Made by a program: the position numbers and the translations under genes. A DNA stretch of 64,000 nt from Hyphomicrobiales bacterium (lineage in GTDB: Bacteria > Pseudomonadota > Alphaproteobacteria > Rhizobiales > Rhizobiaceae), in the NCBI GenBank assembly GCA_012842935.1, contig DUSC01000022.1:1-64000 (forward strand), given 5' to 3'. Of the stretch, positions 9,182 through 17,944 are shown one piece after another (within the stretch, counting starts at the first letter, position 1; every line of letters starts with the position of its first letter). The notes below the pieces were generated by a model. It did no database searches and had not been told where the DNA came from. It worked only from the letters and a program-made list of their open reading frames with translations.

Positions 9182-9934
9182 ATGGAGAGCGGTTTTCGCA
9201 CCGGGCTGGCGGCGGCAGCGCTGGCCCTTTTGATGTTTTCCGGCACGTCCTTTGCGGGAGAGGGAACCTCCCCGCTCGGAGTGGTCGAGCTTTTCACCAG
9301 CCAGGGCTGCAGTTCCTGTCCGCCGGCGGACAAGCTGTTCGGAGAGTTGGCCGCGCGCGGCGATATCGTCGCGCTCGCCTATCACGTCGACTACTGGGAT
9401 TATCTCGGATGGCACGACACGCTCGCCAGCGAGGAAAACTCCGCGCGGCAGTACGGCTATATGCAAGCTTTCGACAACCGCTCGGTGTACACGCCGCAAG
9501 CGATAATCAACGGGCGGGCCGATGCGCGTGCGGCCAACCCGGGCGAGATCGAAAGGACTCTCCTCGACCTGAAGGCAGGCGGGAAGGGACTGAACGTGCC
9601 CATCTCGGTCCGCCGCGCCGGGGATACCGTCGTGATCGAGGCGGGCGAAGGCAGCCCCGACGCCCGCGCGGCGATCGTCCTGGTTTCCTTCGCGCCGCCG
9701 ACCCCGATCGCCATCCGCAAGGGTGAGAACAAGGGCAAGAACATCACCTACTGGAATGCCGTGCTCAGGGTCCAGACCGTCGGAATGTGGCGCGGCGCCT
9801 TCGCAAGGATCGAAATGCCGGCCACCGAGGTCGAGCGCAAGGGCGCGGGCGGCTGTGCGGTGCTCCTCCAGTCGGTCTCGGCGGACGGTCGACCGGGCCC
9901 GATACTCGGTGCCGCCATCGTCCGCAAGCAATAG
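9182..9934 (+). CDS. DUF1223 family secreted thioredoxin-like protein
   Basis: This 250-residue protein belongs to DUF1223, exported thioredoxin-fold proteins of unknown function common in alphaproteobacteria. It has a signal peptide (hydrophobic core about 8-20, cleavage after SFAGEG or nearby). The family hallmark FTSQGCSSCPPADK near residues 38-51 contains a CSSC pair, followed by AYHVDYWDYLGW and the conserved VYTPQAIINGR. The CXXC pair suggests a redox or metal-handling role, but that is inference. It stands alone between the acnA terminator and a hairpin at 10003. Confidence 0.92.
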   Translation: MESGFRTGLAAAALALLMFSGTSFAGEGTSPLGVVELFTSQGCSSCPPADKLFGELAARGDIVALAYHVDYWDYLGWHDTLASEENSARQYGYMQAFDNRSVYTPQAIINGRADARAANPGEIERTLLDLKAGGKGLNVPISVRRAGDTVVIEAGEGSPDARAAIVLVSFAPPTPIAIRKGENKGKNITYWNAVLRVQTVGMWRGAFARIEMPATEVERKGAGGCAVLLQSVSADGRPGPILGAAIVRKQ

Positions 9935-10362
9935 GGCACACGGCGCCGCGAACCGCCGCTGCCGACCGGTATTCCGCGCGTCATGCGAAACCACAAAACG
10001 AAACCGACGCCAGCGGGCACTGGCGCCGGTCTCTTGGCTTTGGGATCGTCGCCCCCGGTTCCTTGCTAAAACCGAGGTTGGTTCGATCCGACGCGGACCC
10101 GTGGGCGGGGGGCTTGGGGTTACGAGCCAGTGCCGGACCGAACCGTCTCAGGCAACGATCGGATCGTCGCCGGACTTTGGGGCGTGAGCTGGGATAAAAT
10201 ACGGCGGATTTGCGGCATGCCATCACCAATTCTAACATCCGGGAGTCCTTCGTGACCCTCGCGGAATTCGGACGGCCGATGTTCCGGATCGTTGTCCGGG
10301 CTTGAAAAAGGCGAAGGAAACGGCCACCTTCGTCACACAACTGTCATGACGAGGCACGTTGC
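9935..10362. other. Intergenic region, 428 bp, with one hairpin
   Basis: The gap between the DUF1223 and DUF2794 genes contains no coding frame I can support. Its main structure is the 11-bp hairpin at 10003-10030. An AT-richer patch around 10193-10202 (GATAAAATAC) may belong to the promoter of the downstream gene, but no convincing -35 is seen. No tRNA is present. Confidence 0.5.
10003..10030. terminator. Hairpin, probable terminator
   Basis: ACCGACGCCAG pairs with CTGGCGCCGGT (one G-U) around a CGGGCA loop, about 70 bases after the DUF1223 stop. On the plus strand the following bases (CTCTTGGCTTT) are only moderately T-rich. On the minus strand the stem is followed by TTCGTTTT, which looks better although no minus-strand gene needs it. 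Its direction is therefore ambiguous. Confidence 0.5.
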
Positions 10363-10749
10363 ATGGAAAAATACGGAGCAGGATCGGAGGATGGGGACGA
10401 ATCCGCAATACTCATCCCGCTCCAAACCGCACGGTCGCAACGAGCCGCGTTTCCGGTGACGTTCGACCGGAGGGAACTCGACGCCATCCTGCGCGTCTAC
10501 GGCCGGATGGTCGCAGCCAACGAATGGCGGGACTACGCGATCGATTACCTGCAGGACCGTGCGGTATTTTCGGTCTTTCGGCGGAGCAGCGAGACACCGC
10601 TCTTTCAGATCGTCAAGGACCCCAGACTCACCCGCCGGCAGGGCGCCTACGCGGTCGTCGCCGCGCAGGGCACCATCCTCAAGCGCGGACACGAACTGGC
10701 GCGCGTGCTGGGCGTATTCGACAGCAAGCTGCGACTCGTCCAGACCTGA
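10363..10749 (+). CDS. DUF2794 domain-containing protein
   Basis: This 128-residue cytoplasmic protein matches DUF2794, a small conserved alphaproteobacterial family with no assigned function. After a variable N-terminus of about 30 residues, the conserved core starts at VTFDRRELDAILRVYGRMV. It continues through NEWRDYAIDYLQDRAVFSVFRR and RRQGAYAVV, ending with LKRGHELARVLGVF, the order seen in relatives. No signal peptide, membrane segment or catalytic motif is apparent. It is convergent with the downstream GNAT gene, their stops three bases apart. Confidence 0.92.
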   Translation: MEKYGAGSEDGDESAILIPLQTARSQRAAFPVTFDRRELDAILRVYGRMVAANEWRDYAIDYLQDRAVFSVFRRSSETPLFQIVKDPRLTRRQGAYAVVAAQGTILKRGHELARVLGVFDSKLRLVQT

Positions 10750-10752
10750 GGA

Positions 10753-11328
10753 TTACCGCGCCACGAATTTCCTCTCCGGCAGCGAGGACCCGTCCGGCGG
10801 CGTGGTATTGCCGCCGTTGATCGGCAGTTGCATGATCACCGTGTCCAGCCAGCGGCCGTGCTTGTAGCCGGAGCCTTCCAGCGTTCCGGCGTGGCGGAAG
10901 CCCAGCGCCGCATGCAGCCTGACCGAAGCGCTTTCGGGCGACCCGTCGCCGATGACGGCGAGGATCTGGCGGAAGCCGAGATCCTTGCAGGCCGCGATGA
11001 GCGCGGCGAGCAGGAGCCGGCCGAGCCCGCGGCCCTGCCGGTCCGGCGCGACGTAGATGGAATCCTCGACGATGAAGCGGTAGGCCGGCCGCGGCCGGAA
11101 CGGCCCGGCATAGGCGTAGCCGGCGACCCGGCCGCCGGCCTCCTCGGCGACGATGTAGGGAAAGCCGGCGTCGCTCAGGGCGGCGAAGCGGACCGCCATG
11201 TCGTCGCGCGAGGGCGGCTCGAGTTCGTAGCTCGCCGTCCCGTGGCGGACGGCGTGGGAATAGATGGCCGTGATCGATCCGAGGTCGGCGGCGATCGCAG
11301 GGCGTAGCGAGATGGCGGGTCGGCTCAT
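10753..11328 (-). CDS. GNAT-family N-acetyltransferase (phosphinothricin acetyltransferase-like)
   Basis: The 191-residue protein is a single GNAT domain resembling the Pat/Bar/YwnH group, which acetylates small amines such as phosphinothricin or methionine sulfoximine using acetyl-CoA. The start region (ISLRPAIAADLGSITAIYSH) and the acetyl-CoA-binding motif QGRGLGRLLLAALI at about residues 98-111 are typical, as is the late ALGFRHAGTLEGSGYKHGRW. The exact substrate is not predictable. ATG 11328 is preferred; the longer frame extends back into the neighbouring Bax-inhibitor gene in another frame. A terminator at 11361 separates it from that gene. Confidence 0.9.
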   Translation of the reverse strand: MSRPAISLRPAIAADLGSITAIYSHAVRHGTASYELEPPSRDDMAVRFAALSDAGFPYIVAEEAGGRVAGYAYAGPFRPRPAYRFIVEDSIYVAPDRQGRGLGRLLLAALIAACKDLGFRQILAVIGDGSPESASVRLHAALGFRHAGTLEGSGYKHGRWLDTVIMQLPINGGNTTPPDGSSLPERKFVAR

Positions 11329-11354
11329 GCGATCCTTCTCGCCGAAGGCGGAGC

Positions 11355-11387
11355 AAAAGAAAAGGGCGGCCGCGCGAGCCGCCCTTT
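11355..11387 (-). terminator. Rho-independent terminator of the Bax-inhibitor-like gene
   Basis: A 10-bp stem (AAAGGGCGGC with GCCGCCCTTT) closes a seven-base loop. Reading leftward it is followed by TCTTTTGC, giving a U-rich tail about 25 bases beyond the stop of the upstream minus-strand gene at 11412. The stem also ends in TTT rightward, but no plus-strand gene feeds it. Confidence 0.8.
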
Positions 11388-11411
11388 CCGTCTTGGACCG
11401 TCGGTTCCCGG

Positions 11412-12191
11412 CTACTCGCGGTTGCCGAGGAACTGGAGCAGGAACATGAACAGGTTCAGGAAATCGAGGTAGAGCCTGAGCGCGCCCATGATCGCCTTTC
11501 GGCCGGCGACAAGCGTCTCGTCGCCTTCCCAGTACATCTCCTTGATCTGCTGCGTGTCGTAGGCGGTGAGTCCGGCGAAGACCAGCACGCCGATCGCCGA
11601 GATGGCGAACTCGAGCGCGGACGACTGCAGGAAGAGATTCACCAGCATGGCGATGATCAGGCCGAATACGCCCATGATCAGGAACGACCCCATCGCCGAA
11701 AGATCGCGGCGCGTCGTGTAGCCGTAGAGCGACAGGGCGCCGAACGCGGCCGCGGTGACGAAGAAGGTCTGCGTGATGCTCTGTGCCGTGTAGACCAGGA
11801 AGATCGACGACAGCGACAGGCCGACGAGGCCGGCATAGACCCAGAATGCCGTCTGCGCGGCGGAAACGCTCAGCGTATGGATCCTGAAGGACAGGAAGAA
11901 GACGGCGCCGAGCGGCGCGAGCATGACAACCCAACGCAGCGGTGAGCCGTAGAGGGCAGCCCCGAGCGAGGTGAGCATCTTGCCGTTGCCGAGCGTGGCG
12001 ACGGCGGCCGCCGGGTCATTGGTCGTGGCGAGCATCACCGTGCCGAGGGCGGCAAAGCCGGTGATGGCGAGCCCCAGCGCCATGAGGTTGTAAACCTTGA
12101 GCATGTAGGCGCGAAGGCCCTCGTCGATGGCGGCATCGGCGCGGCTTCCGGCAGCCGCGGCGCGAGCCTGGTAGTTGCGAAGGTCAGCCAT
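11412..12191 (-). CDS. Bax inhibitor-1/YccA family membrane protein
   Basis: The 259-residue protein belongs to the Bax inhibitor-1 (BI-1/YccA/TMBIM) family, inner-membrane proteins that in E. coli (YccA) interact with the FtsH protease and in homologues leak Ca2+. Seven hydrophobic segments are evident from about residue 33 on, preceded by an amphipathic N-terminus. The family signature AFGALSLYGYTTRRDLSAMGSFL is split about positions 150-172, and the C-terminal LYLDFLNLFMFLLQ carries the conserved acidic residue. ATG 12191 gives the standard length; upstream in-frame sequence has no resemblance. It is transcribed alone, with a terminator downstream. Confidence 0.93.
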   Translation of the reverse strand: MADLRNYQARAAAAGSRADAAIDEGLRAYMLKVYNLMALGLAITGFAALGTVMLATTNDPAAAVATLGNGKMLTSLGAALYGSPLRWVVMLAPLGAVFFLSFRIHTLSVSAAQTAFWVYAGLVGLSLSSIFLVYTAQSITQTFFVTAAAFGALSLYGYTTRRDLSAMGSFLIMGVFGLIIAMLVNLFLQSSALEFAISAIGVLVFAGLTAYDTQQIKEMYWEGDETLVAGRKAIMGALRLYLDFLNLFMFLLQFLGNRE

Positions 12192-12337
12192 GGAAATCCT
12201 CTGTTGCTTTTGTCCCGTCGGGTGTCGGCCGTTCTGTCCGGCCAGGCGCCGCTGGCGGGAACCCCAGCATGCCTGCGGCAGAATATGATGTCTCGCGAGG
12301 CGATCGACAAGGCCCCGACGAGGTCGCAGCGTACACT

Positions 12338-12356
12338 TGTATGTCAACCGCATACA
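12338..12356. promoter_or_regulatory. Inverted repeat overlapping a TTGACA hexamer
   Basis: TGTATG-N7-CATACA forms a perfect 6-bp dyad about 150 bases upstream of the Bax-inhibitor start. A perfect TTGACA lies inside it on the minus strand (12342-12347), but no good -10 follows at 16-18 bases. It may be an operator for an unknown regulator; regulator and target are not identifiable from sequence. Confidence 0.3.
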
Positions 12357-12411
12357 TCGTCCCTGTCCGGGCGTATTTCGGCACGAGGCAGGAAACCGTG
12401 AGCGCTCGCCG

Positions 12412-14961
12412 CTATTCGGTGCGCAGGACAGGCGCCGCCTTCTGGCCGAGGACACGCCAAGTGCCGAGGAGGCCGATGCCGATGGTCAACGCGAGGGCGA
12501 GCACAATGGTCGCCGCCGCGACGCCCGGCAGGAAGGTGGACGGCAGCGTCATGATCCGCGCCACGACGAACCATGCCGCCAGTCCCCCTGCGGCGAGCGC
12601 AAAAAGTGCCGTTGCCAGGCCGATCAGGGCGTATTCGAGCGAGAACGCCGTGATCAGCGTGCGCCGCGTCGCGCCGAGCGTCTTCAGCACGACCGCGTCA
12701 TGGATCCGCGCCCGGTTCCCGGCGGCGAGTGCGCCCGCAAGAACCAGGATCGACGAGAGCAGGGCCACGCCCGCGGCGACGCGTATCGCCGTGGCCAGCT
12801 GCTCGACCAGCCGGTTGACGACATCGAGCGCGTCCTTCACCCGCACCGTCGTTACCGCCGGGAAGGTACGTGTCACGACGTTGAGGACGCGCGAATCCCG
12901 AGCCTGGTCGTCATCCTCCGAGGTCAGGGTCGCCATCCACGAATGCGGTGCCCCGGCAAAGGTGTTGGGCGAGAAGATCATGACGAAGTTGATGCCCATC
13001 GATTCCCATTCGACCTGGCGGAAGGAGGCGATGCGCGCGGTGATGTTGCGGCCGAGGACATTGACGGTGACCGTGTCGCCGAGCTTCAGCCCGATCGCAG
13101 CCGCCTCTTCCGCCGAAAACGAAACCAGCGGCTCGCCGGAATAGTCCGCCGGCCACCAGCGTCCCTCGGTCAAGGTGGCGTTCTCCGGCGGCGCCGTCTC
13201 GTAGGTCAGACCGCGGTCCCCGCGCAGCACCCAGGCACCCTCCGGCGGCACGTCGAGCGTCTGTACGTCGACGCCGTTTATGGCCATGACCCGTCCGCGC
13301 AGCATCGGGACGCGCACCAGCTTGCTTCCGGGCGCCTCGTCCTCGAGAAGGCGGACGAAGGCCTCCACATCGGAACTCTGGATGTCGACGAAAAAGAAGT
13401 CGGGGGCACGCTCCGGCAGGCTTCCCGAAATCTGACGCCTCAGGTTTCCGTCGATCAGGGCCAGCGTGACCAGAAGCGTCAGCCCGAGCCCCAGCGACAG
13501 AACGACCGATGGCGTCAGCGCTCCCGGCCGGTGAATGTTTCCGATCGCGAGCCGCAGGGCGGTCGAACGCACGCGCGGGCTGCGCCGCGCGATCATCTGG
13601 ACGAGGGAGGCGACGCCGCGCAGGACGGCGAAGGCGAACGCCATGGCGCCGATGAAGATCGTCGCGATGCGCTGGTCGCTCGCCGTCAGGATCGCGATAG
13701 CGGCGAGCGCTGCGGCAATTCCGGTCGCTGCCGCCATGTAGCGAACGCGCGGAAGGCCCTTGCCGTCGAAACCCAACTCGCGGAAGAGCGCCGTCGCCGG
13801 TACGTCGCGGCTGCGCCCGAGCGGTACCAGCGCGAAGGCGAGCGTGACCATGACGCCGAACAGGGCGGCCATCGCCAGCGCGCCGGGGAAGAGCCCGGCC
13901 TCGGCCGGGATCGGCAGCAAGGACGACAGTACCGAACTTGCGGCAAAGGGCATCAGCGCCCCGACGGCAAGCCCGGCCACGATGCCGATCGCCGCGATGA
14001 TGAGGATCTGCACGAGATAGACAGCGAAGACGAAGCCGCCCGACGCCCCGAGGCTCTTGAACGTGGCGATGACGCCGCGCTTGCCGTCGAGATAGGCCCT
14101 GACTGCATTGGCCACGCCGACGCCGCCGACGACCAGCGACGTCAGGCCGACGAGCAGGAGGAACTGCGAGAAGCGCTCGATGTTGGAGGAGAGCGCTGGT
14201 GCGGCGTTGGAGCGGGTGCGCACGCTCCAGCCCGCTTCCGGGAAGCTGGCGTTGGCCCGGTCGCGAATCTCCGCAACCGCCTCGTCGCCCGTCCCCGCCG
14301 GTAGCCGCACCTTGTAGGCGAATTCGACGAGGCTGCCCGGCTGCACCAGCCCGGACGCCCGCAATCCGTCAAGAGAGACGAGCAGGCGCGGCGCGAAACC
14401 GAAACCGTCGGAGGCCGCATCGGGTTCGCTGACGATCTTCCCACGCAATTCGTAGGACGCCCCGCCGAGCCTGATGCGGTCGCCGAGCGACAGCCCGAGC
14501 CGCTCGAAGAGGAGGGCGGGCGCGGCGGCGCCGAAGGCGCCGTTGCGCTCGCCGAGGAGATCGTCGAGCGGCATGGAAGGCGCGACGTCCAGCGAGCCGA
14601 AGAGCGGATAGGCCCCATCGACGGCCTTCACCTCGACTAGGGCCTGGTCTGCGCCGTTCTCCAGCCGCGCCATCGAGCGCATGGACGCGCTTACCGCCAC
14701 GGGTCCGAGCCCCTCGAGGAAGGCGCGTTCGGCGGCGTTCGCCTCGCGCTGGTTCAACTCGAATCGGATGTCGCCGCCGAGCAGAGACTGTCCCTGGCTG
14801 GATACGCCCGCGTTTATCGCCCGTGCCACGGAGGTCACGCCGCCGATGGCGGCGACGCCGAGCGCGATGCAGACCAGGAAAATGGAAAACCCGGAAAGCC
14901 CCCCGCGCATCTCGCGCAGCGAGAAGCGGACGGCGAGCCTGAGCGTGCGGAGAGCGGACAT
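12412..14961 (-). CDS. ybbP: ABC transporter permease, YbbP/FtsX-like
   Basis: The 849-residue protein is a large FtsX-type permease of the YbbP family, the membrane partner of a LolD-like ATPase. These systems act on envelope lipids or proteins rather than importing solutes; the substrate is unknown. One N-terminal span (about 22-45) precedes a large periplasmic MacB-like domain. Two FtsX domains follow, each with several helices: one near residues 260-400, with a central span group near 430-460, and one near 720-840 (SLEYALIGLATALFALAAGGLAAW). It lies 12 bases downstream of the ATPase gene, and a divergent TesA-type arylesterase completes the conserved tesA-ybbA-ybbP neighbourhood. Confidence 0.93.
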   Translation of the reverse strand: MSALRTLRLAVRFSLREMRGGLSGFSIFLVCIALGVAAIGGVTSVARAINAGVSSQGQSLLGGDIRFELNQREANAAERAFLEGLGPVAVSASMRSMARLENGADQALVEVKAVDGAYPLFGSLDVAPSMPLDDLLGERNGAFGAAAPALLFERLGLSLGDRIRLGGASYELRGKIVSEPDAASDGFGFAPRLLVSLDGLRASGLVQPGSLVEFAYKVRLPAGTGDEAVAEIRDRANASFPEAGWSVRTRSNAAPALSSNIERFSQFLLLVGLTSLVVGGVGVANAVRAYLDGKRGVIATFKSLGASGGFVFAVYLVQILIIAAIGIVAGLAVGALMPFAASSVLSSLLPIPAEAGLFPGALAMAALFGVMVTLAFALVPLGRSRDVPATALFRELGFDGKGLPRVRYMAAATGIAAALAAIAILTASDQRIATIFIGAMAFAFAVLRGVASLVQMIARRSPRVRSTALRLAIGNIHRPGALTPSVVLSLGLGLTLLVTLALIDGNLRRQISGSLPERAPDFFFVDIQSSDVEAFVRLLEDEAPGSKLVRVPMLRGRVMAINGVDVQTLDVPPEGAWVLRGDRGLTYETAPPENATLTEGRWWPADYSGEPLVSFSAEEAAAIGLKLGDTVTVNVLGRNITARIASFRQVEWESMGINFVMIFSPNTFAGAPHSWMATLTSEDDDQARDSRVLNVVTRTFPAVTTVRVKDALDVVNRLVEQLATAIRVAAGVALLSSILVLAGALAAGNRARIHDAVVLKTLGATRRTLITAFSLEYALIGLATALFALAAGGLAAWFVVARIMTLPSTFLPGVAAATIVLALALTIGIGLLGTWRVLGQKAAPVLRTE

Positions 14962-14973
14962 TCCGGTCCGGTC

Positions 14974-15678
14974 CTAGCGGCTGCCGGCGGAGGCCACCGG
15001 TTCGAGCGCCGGCTCGATCCGTCCCGAGCGCATGGCGATCTGCCGCCCGCAGCGCGCCGCCAGCGCCGGATCGTGTGTGACCAGAACGAGCGTCATGCCA
15101 CGCTCCGATGCCTTGGCGAACAGGAGATCGGCGATCTGCCGGCCGGTCGCCTGGTCGAGATTTCCCGTCGGCTCGTCGGCGATCAGGATTCGCGGATCGG
15201 GCGCCAACGCACGGGCGATGGCGACGCGTTGCTGCTCGCCGCCGGACAGCTCGCCCGGATAGTGTGTGACGCGATCGCTCAGACCCACGGCTGCGAGTTC
15301 GCGCGATGCGACGGCGAACGGGTCGCGATGGCCGGCCAGTTCGAGCGGCACGGCGACGTTCTCCAGCGCCGTCATGTTCGGGATCAGGTGGAACGACTGG
15401 AAGACGATGCCGATGTTGCGGCCGCGGAACGCCGCAACCTGGTCCTCGGTCTTGCCGTTGAGCGTTTCGCCGGCGATGCGCACGACGCCCGCATCCACCC
15501 TTTCCAGCCCCGCGATCACCATGAGCAGCGTCGACTTGCCCGATCCCGACGGTCCGACGATACCCGTTGCCTCGCCCCGGTTCACCGAGAGGCTTACATT
15601 CTTCAGGACGTTGACCGACGAAGGCCCCTGGCCCAGCGTCAGCGACACGTTCTGCAGCTCGATGACGGCTTCTGTCAC
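14974..15678 (-). CDS. ybbA: ABC transporter ATP-binding protein, YbbA/LolD-like
   Basis: This 234-residue ATPase drives the YbbP-type permease encoded just downstream. Walker A GPSGSGKST is at about 43-51, the Q-loop at FQSFHLIP, the LolD-type signature LSGGEQQRVAIARAL at about 144-158, Walker B ILIADEPTGNLD and the switch His in VTHDPALA. All are intact, and the order fits the MacB/LolD subfamily. The start is GTG at 15678. It is divergent from the arylesterase gene with a 63-bp spacer, which probably carries both promoters. Confidence 0.95.
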   Translation of the reverse strand: MTEAVIELQNVSLTLGQGPSSVNVLKNVSLSVNRGEATGIVGPSGSGKSTLLMVIAGLERVDAGVVRIAGETLNGKTEDQVAAFRGRNIGIVFQSFHLIPNMTALENVAVPLELAGHRDPFAVASRELAAVGLSDRVTHYPGELSGGEQQRVAIARALAPDPRILIADEPTGNLDQATGRQIADLLFAKASERGMTLVLVTHDPALAARCGRQIAMRSGRIEPALEPVASAGSR

Positions 15679-15741
15679 GTCGAAACGATCCTATATGGGA
15701 GGCGAAGGCGGTGGGTGCCTTCGTCATATGGGTGCGCGTAC

Positions 15742-16383
15742 ATGGCTTTCAAACGGTTCCTGCAGGCGGCGGCCGTGGCGGTCGCTCTCCTTGCGGTGGC
15801 GACGCCGGCAAGCGCCGACCCGGTACGTATCGTCGGACTCGGCGACAGCCTGATGGCCGGCTACGGCCTCGGCCCGGGCGAAGCATTTCCCGACAGATTG
15901 CAGGCGGCGCTTCGCGACAGGGGTCACGATGTCGTGATCGAGAATGCCGGTGTCTCCGGCGATACCTCGAGCGGCGGCCTGTCACGGCTCGACTGGTCGG
16001 TCCCCGACGGCACGGCTGCGGTCATCCTCGAGCTCGGCGCCAACGACATGTTGCGCGGCATCGAGCCGGCGATCACGGAGAAGAACCTCGATGCGATGGT
16101 GGCCCGGCTGAAAGGACGCGGTATCGCCGTCCTGCTGGTCGGCATGCGCGCCGCGCCCAATCTGGGGCCGGAATTCGCCACGCAGTTCGATCCGATCTAC
16201 GAGCGGATCGCCGGAACGCACGGGGTGGTGCTGATGCCGTTTTTCCTCGACGGCGTCGCCGCGGACCCGAAATACCTGCTCGCCGACGGCATGCACCCCA
16301 ACGCCGCGGGCGTCGACGTGATGGTCTCGAGAGCCTTGCCTTACGTCGAAAGGCTGCTCGGCGAAGCCGGAAAGGCGTCCTGA
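15742..16383 (+). CDS. tesA: Arylesterase / TesA-type SGNH hydrolase
   Basis: The 213-residue periplasmic enzyme is a GDSL/SGNH hydrolase of the TesA family (thioesterase, arylesterase and lysophospholipase activities). It has a signal peptide (core AAAVAVALLAVATPASA, cleavage near residue 25). Block I GDSLMAGYGL holds the catalytic Ser, with the Gly in NAGVSGDTSSGG, the Asn in ELGANDMLRG, and block V DGMHPNAAG holds the Asp/His. All four SGNH residues are present. ATG 15742 fits the signal peptide. It is divergent from ybbA/ybbP, a linkage conserved from E. coli, suggesting a shared envelope-lipid function. Confidence 0.94.
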   Translation: MAFKRFLQAAAVAVALLAVATPASADPVRIVGLGDSLMAGYGLGPGEAFPDRLQAALRDRGHDVVIENAGVSGDTSSGGLSRLDWSVPDGTAAVILELGANDMLRGIEPAITEKNLDAMVARLKGRGIAVLLVGMRAAPNLGPEFATQFDPIYERIAGTHGVVLMPFFLDGVAADPKYLLADGMHPNAAGVDVMVSRALPYVERLLGEAGKAS

Positions 16384-16499
16384 CGGCGTTGCGTCGGGTG
16401 AGCGCCGCAGTTCGGCCGCAGCGCACAAAGCGCTTGCCGGCCGCGGCAAACGATGATTCGGTGCGATTGCGAGTACGAATCGAGGAAGGGAGCCAGGCC

Positions 16500-17096
16500 A
16501 TGCCGCGACTTTTCACCGCCCTCGAAATTCCTCGCGAAGCGGCCTTGTCGCTGTCCCTCCTGCGCGGCGGTCTGCCTGGCGCGCGCTGGATCGACGTCGA
16601 GAACTACCACCTGACGCTACGCTTCATCGGCGATGTCGAAGGCCACGTCGCCGACGAGATCGCCAATGCACTCGACAGGGTTCACCGACCCGCCTTCCAC
16701 CTGACTCTCTCGGGCGTCGGCGCCTTCGGCCAGAAGAAGCCGCATTCCGTCTGGGCCGGGGTCGCCCCTTCGCCGGAGCTGTTCGCCCTCCAGGCCGAGA
16801 TCGACCGCATCTGCCAGCGCCTCGGCGCGCCTGCCGACCCGCGGAAGTTCGTTCCGCACGTCACGCTGGCCCGGCTGCGCAACTCCGCGCCGAGCGACGT
16901 TGCACACTATCTCTCGGCGCGCGGCAACTTCTCGTCCCTGCCGTTCCGGGTTGGTCGCTTCGTATTGATGTCGTCTCGCGACTCGGTCGGGGGCGGACCC
17001 TACATCGTCGAGGAGGCCTGGCCGCTTGCCGGCGCCGACCTCCGTTCCCCTATGCGATCGAGCAGCGATTCGCTTGCTTCGCGGATCATGCGGTAG
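16500..17096 (+). CDS. thpR: RNA 2',3'-cyclic phosphodiesterase ThpR (LigT family)
   Basis: ThpR hydrolyses RNA 2',3'-cyclic phosphate ends to 2'-phosphomonoesters. This 198-residue member of the 2H phosphoesterase superfamily shows both HxT signatures: [10 protein letters not shown] at about residues 37-46 and HVTLARL at about 119-125. The N-terminal RLFTALEIP matches the family start, and a GAAGGGAG Shine-Dalgarno precedes the ATG. The C-terminus (after about residue 166) overlaps a convergent phosphatase gene by 97 bases, and its last 20 residues look like read-through tail rather than conserved domain. Confidence 0.93.
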   Translation: MPRLFTALEIPREAALSLSLLRGGLPGARWIDVENYHLTLRFIGDVEGHVADEIANALDRVHRPAFHLTLSGVGAFGQKKPHSVWAGVAPSPELFALQAEIDRICQRLGAPADPRKFVPHVTLARLRNSAPSDVAHYLSARGNFSSLPFRVGRFVLMSSRDSVGGGPYIVEEAWPLAGADLRSPMRSSSDSLASRIMR

Positions 17097-17518
17097 ACGT
17101 CGGTGAAGCCGTCGGGACCGCCGAAATAGGGATCGGGAACGTCGCGCGGGCCCAGTCCCGCATAGTCGAGGAAAAGATGCACGCGGCGGCGTGCTTCCGG
17201 AGGCGCCATACGCCGAAGGTCCTCGACGTTCGTGCGGTCCATCCCGAGCACCAGGTCGAAAGTCTGGAAATCCTCGGGGGTCACCTTGCGCGCGCACTGG
17301 CCCGTGATGTCGACGCCGTGCCTGGCAGCGATTGCGACGGAACGCGGGTCGGGCGCCGAGCCGATGTGCCAGCCGCCGGTTCCCGCGGAGTCCAGCCTGA
17401 ACTGGTCGGAAAGCCCGCGTGCAGCAGCCGCGGCGCGGAAGATGCCTTCGGCAAGCGGCGAACGACAGATGTTGCCGTGGCAGACGAAAAGGATCGAAAG
17501 GGCGGGCTGTGCGGTCAT
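17000..17518 (-). CDS. Low molecular weight protein-tyrosine phosphatase
   Basis: The 172-residue cytoplasmic enzyme is a low-molecular-weight protein tyrosine phosphatase. The catalytic P-loop CHGNICRS (C-x5-R-S) lies at about residues 12-19, and the general acid Asp is in the late DPYFGG motif. ATG 17518 is preferred over a TTG at 17542. It overlaps the 3' end of thpR by 97 bases in convergent orientation and is divergent from the PCD gene (48-bp spacer). Targets are unknown; relatives often act in exopolysaccharide control, but no polysaccharide locus adjoins it, so it may be a general or arsenate-reductase-like LMW-PTP. Confidence 0.92.
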   Translation of the reverse strand: MTAQPALSILFVCHGNICRSPLAEGIFRAAAAARGLSDQFRLDSAGTGGWHIGSAPDPRSVAIAARHGVDITGQCARKVTPEDFQTFDLVLGMDRTNVEDLRRMAPPEARRRVHLFLDYAGLGPRDVPDPYFGGPDGFTDVYRMIREASESLLDRIGERRSAPASGQASSTM

Positions 17519-17566
17519 CCGGCCGTCGCTATGATTGACCAACCCGCATTATCACGGAGGTTAGCC

Positions 17567-17866
17567 ATGACAAGAGAGCCGCTCGATCCGAATGCCGTCC
17601 GCGACGCCATGACCGGCCTTCCTGGCTGGACGCTGGCCGACGACGGGAGGTCGATCAGCCGCACGTTCCGCTTCCGCGATTTCGGCGAGGCGTTCGGCTT
17701 CATGACTCGGGTAGCACTGGCGGCCGAGAAGTTGGATCATCATCCCGACTGGTCGAACGTCTACAACAGGGTTGATATGCGCCTGAACACGCACGACGCC
17801 GACGGGCTGACCGAACTCGACCTCAGGCTCGCACGCAAGATCGACCGTATCGCCGGCCAGGCCTGA
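17567..17866 (+). CDS. 4a-hydroxytetrahydrobiopterin dehydratase (PCD/DCoH)
   Basis: The 99-residue protein is pterin-4a-carbinolamine dehydratase, which regenerates tetrahydrobiopterin after aromatic amino-acid hydroxylation. The active-site block [16 protein letters not shown] at about residues 54-69 contains the paired histidines and the WSNVYN core, and the chain ends with the expected [10 protein letters not shown] helix. Length equals the family norm. An ACGGAGG Shine-Dalgarno lies ten bases before the ATG. No phenylalanine hydroxylase gene is in the window. The YkvA gene follows 78 bases later and may be co-transcribed. Confidence 0.94.
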   Translation: MTREPLDPNAVRDAMTGLPGWTLADDGRSISRTFRFRDFGEAFGFMTRVALAAEKLDHHPDWSNVYNRVDMRLNTHDADGLTELDLRLARKIDRIAGQA

Positions 17867-17944
17867 GGTTCGGCTTGCAGGCGAAGGCGGCACTCACCAT
17901 TTCATGCGGTGGGCAGGAAAACCGGCAGAAGGAGACGGTCGGTC

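Noticed and set aside
12337-14304. A 655-codon frame antisense to ybbP
   Set aside because: The translation is Arg/Glu/Asp-rich without motifs, while the antisense FtsX permease has clear domains and helices.
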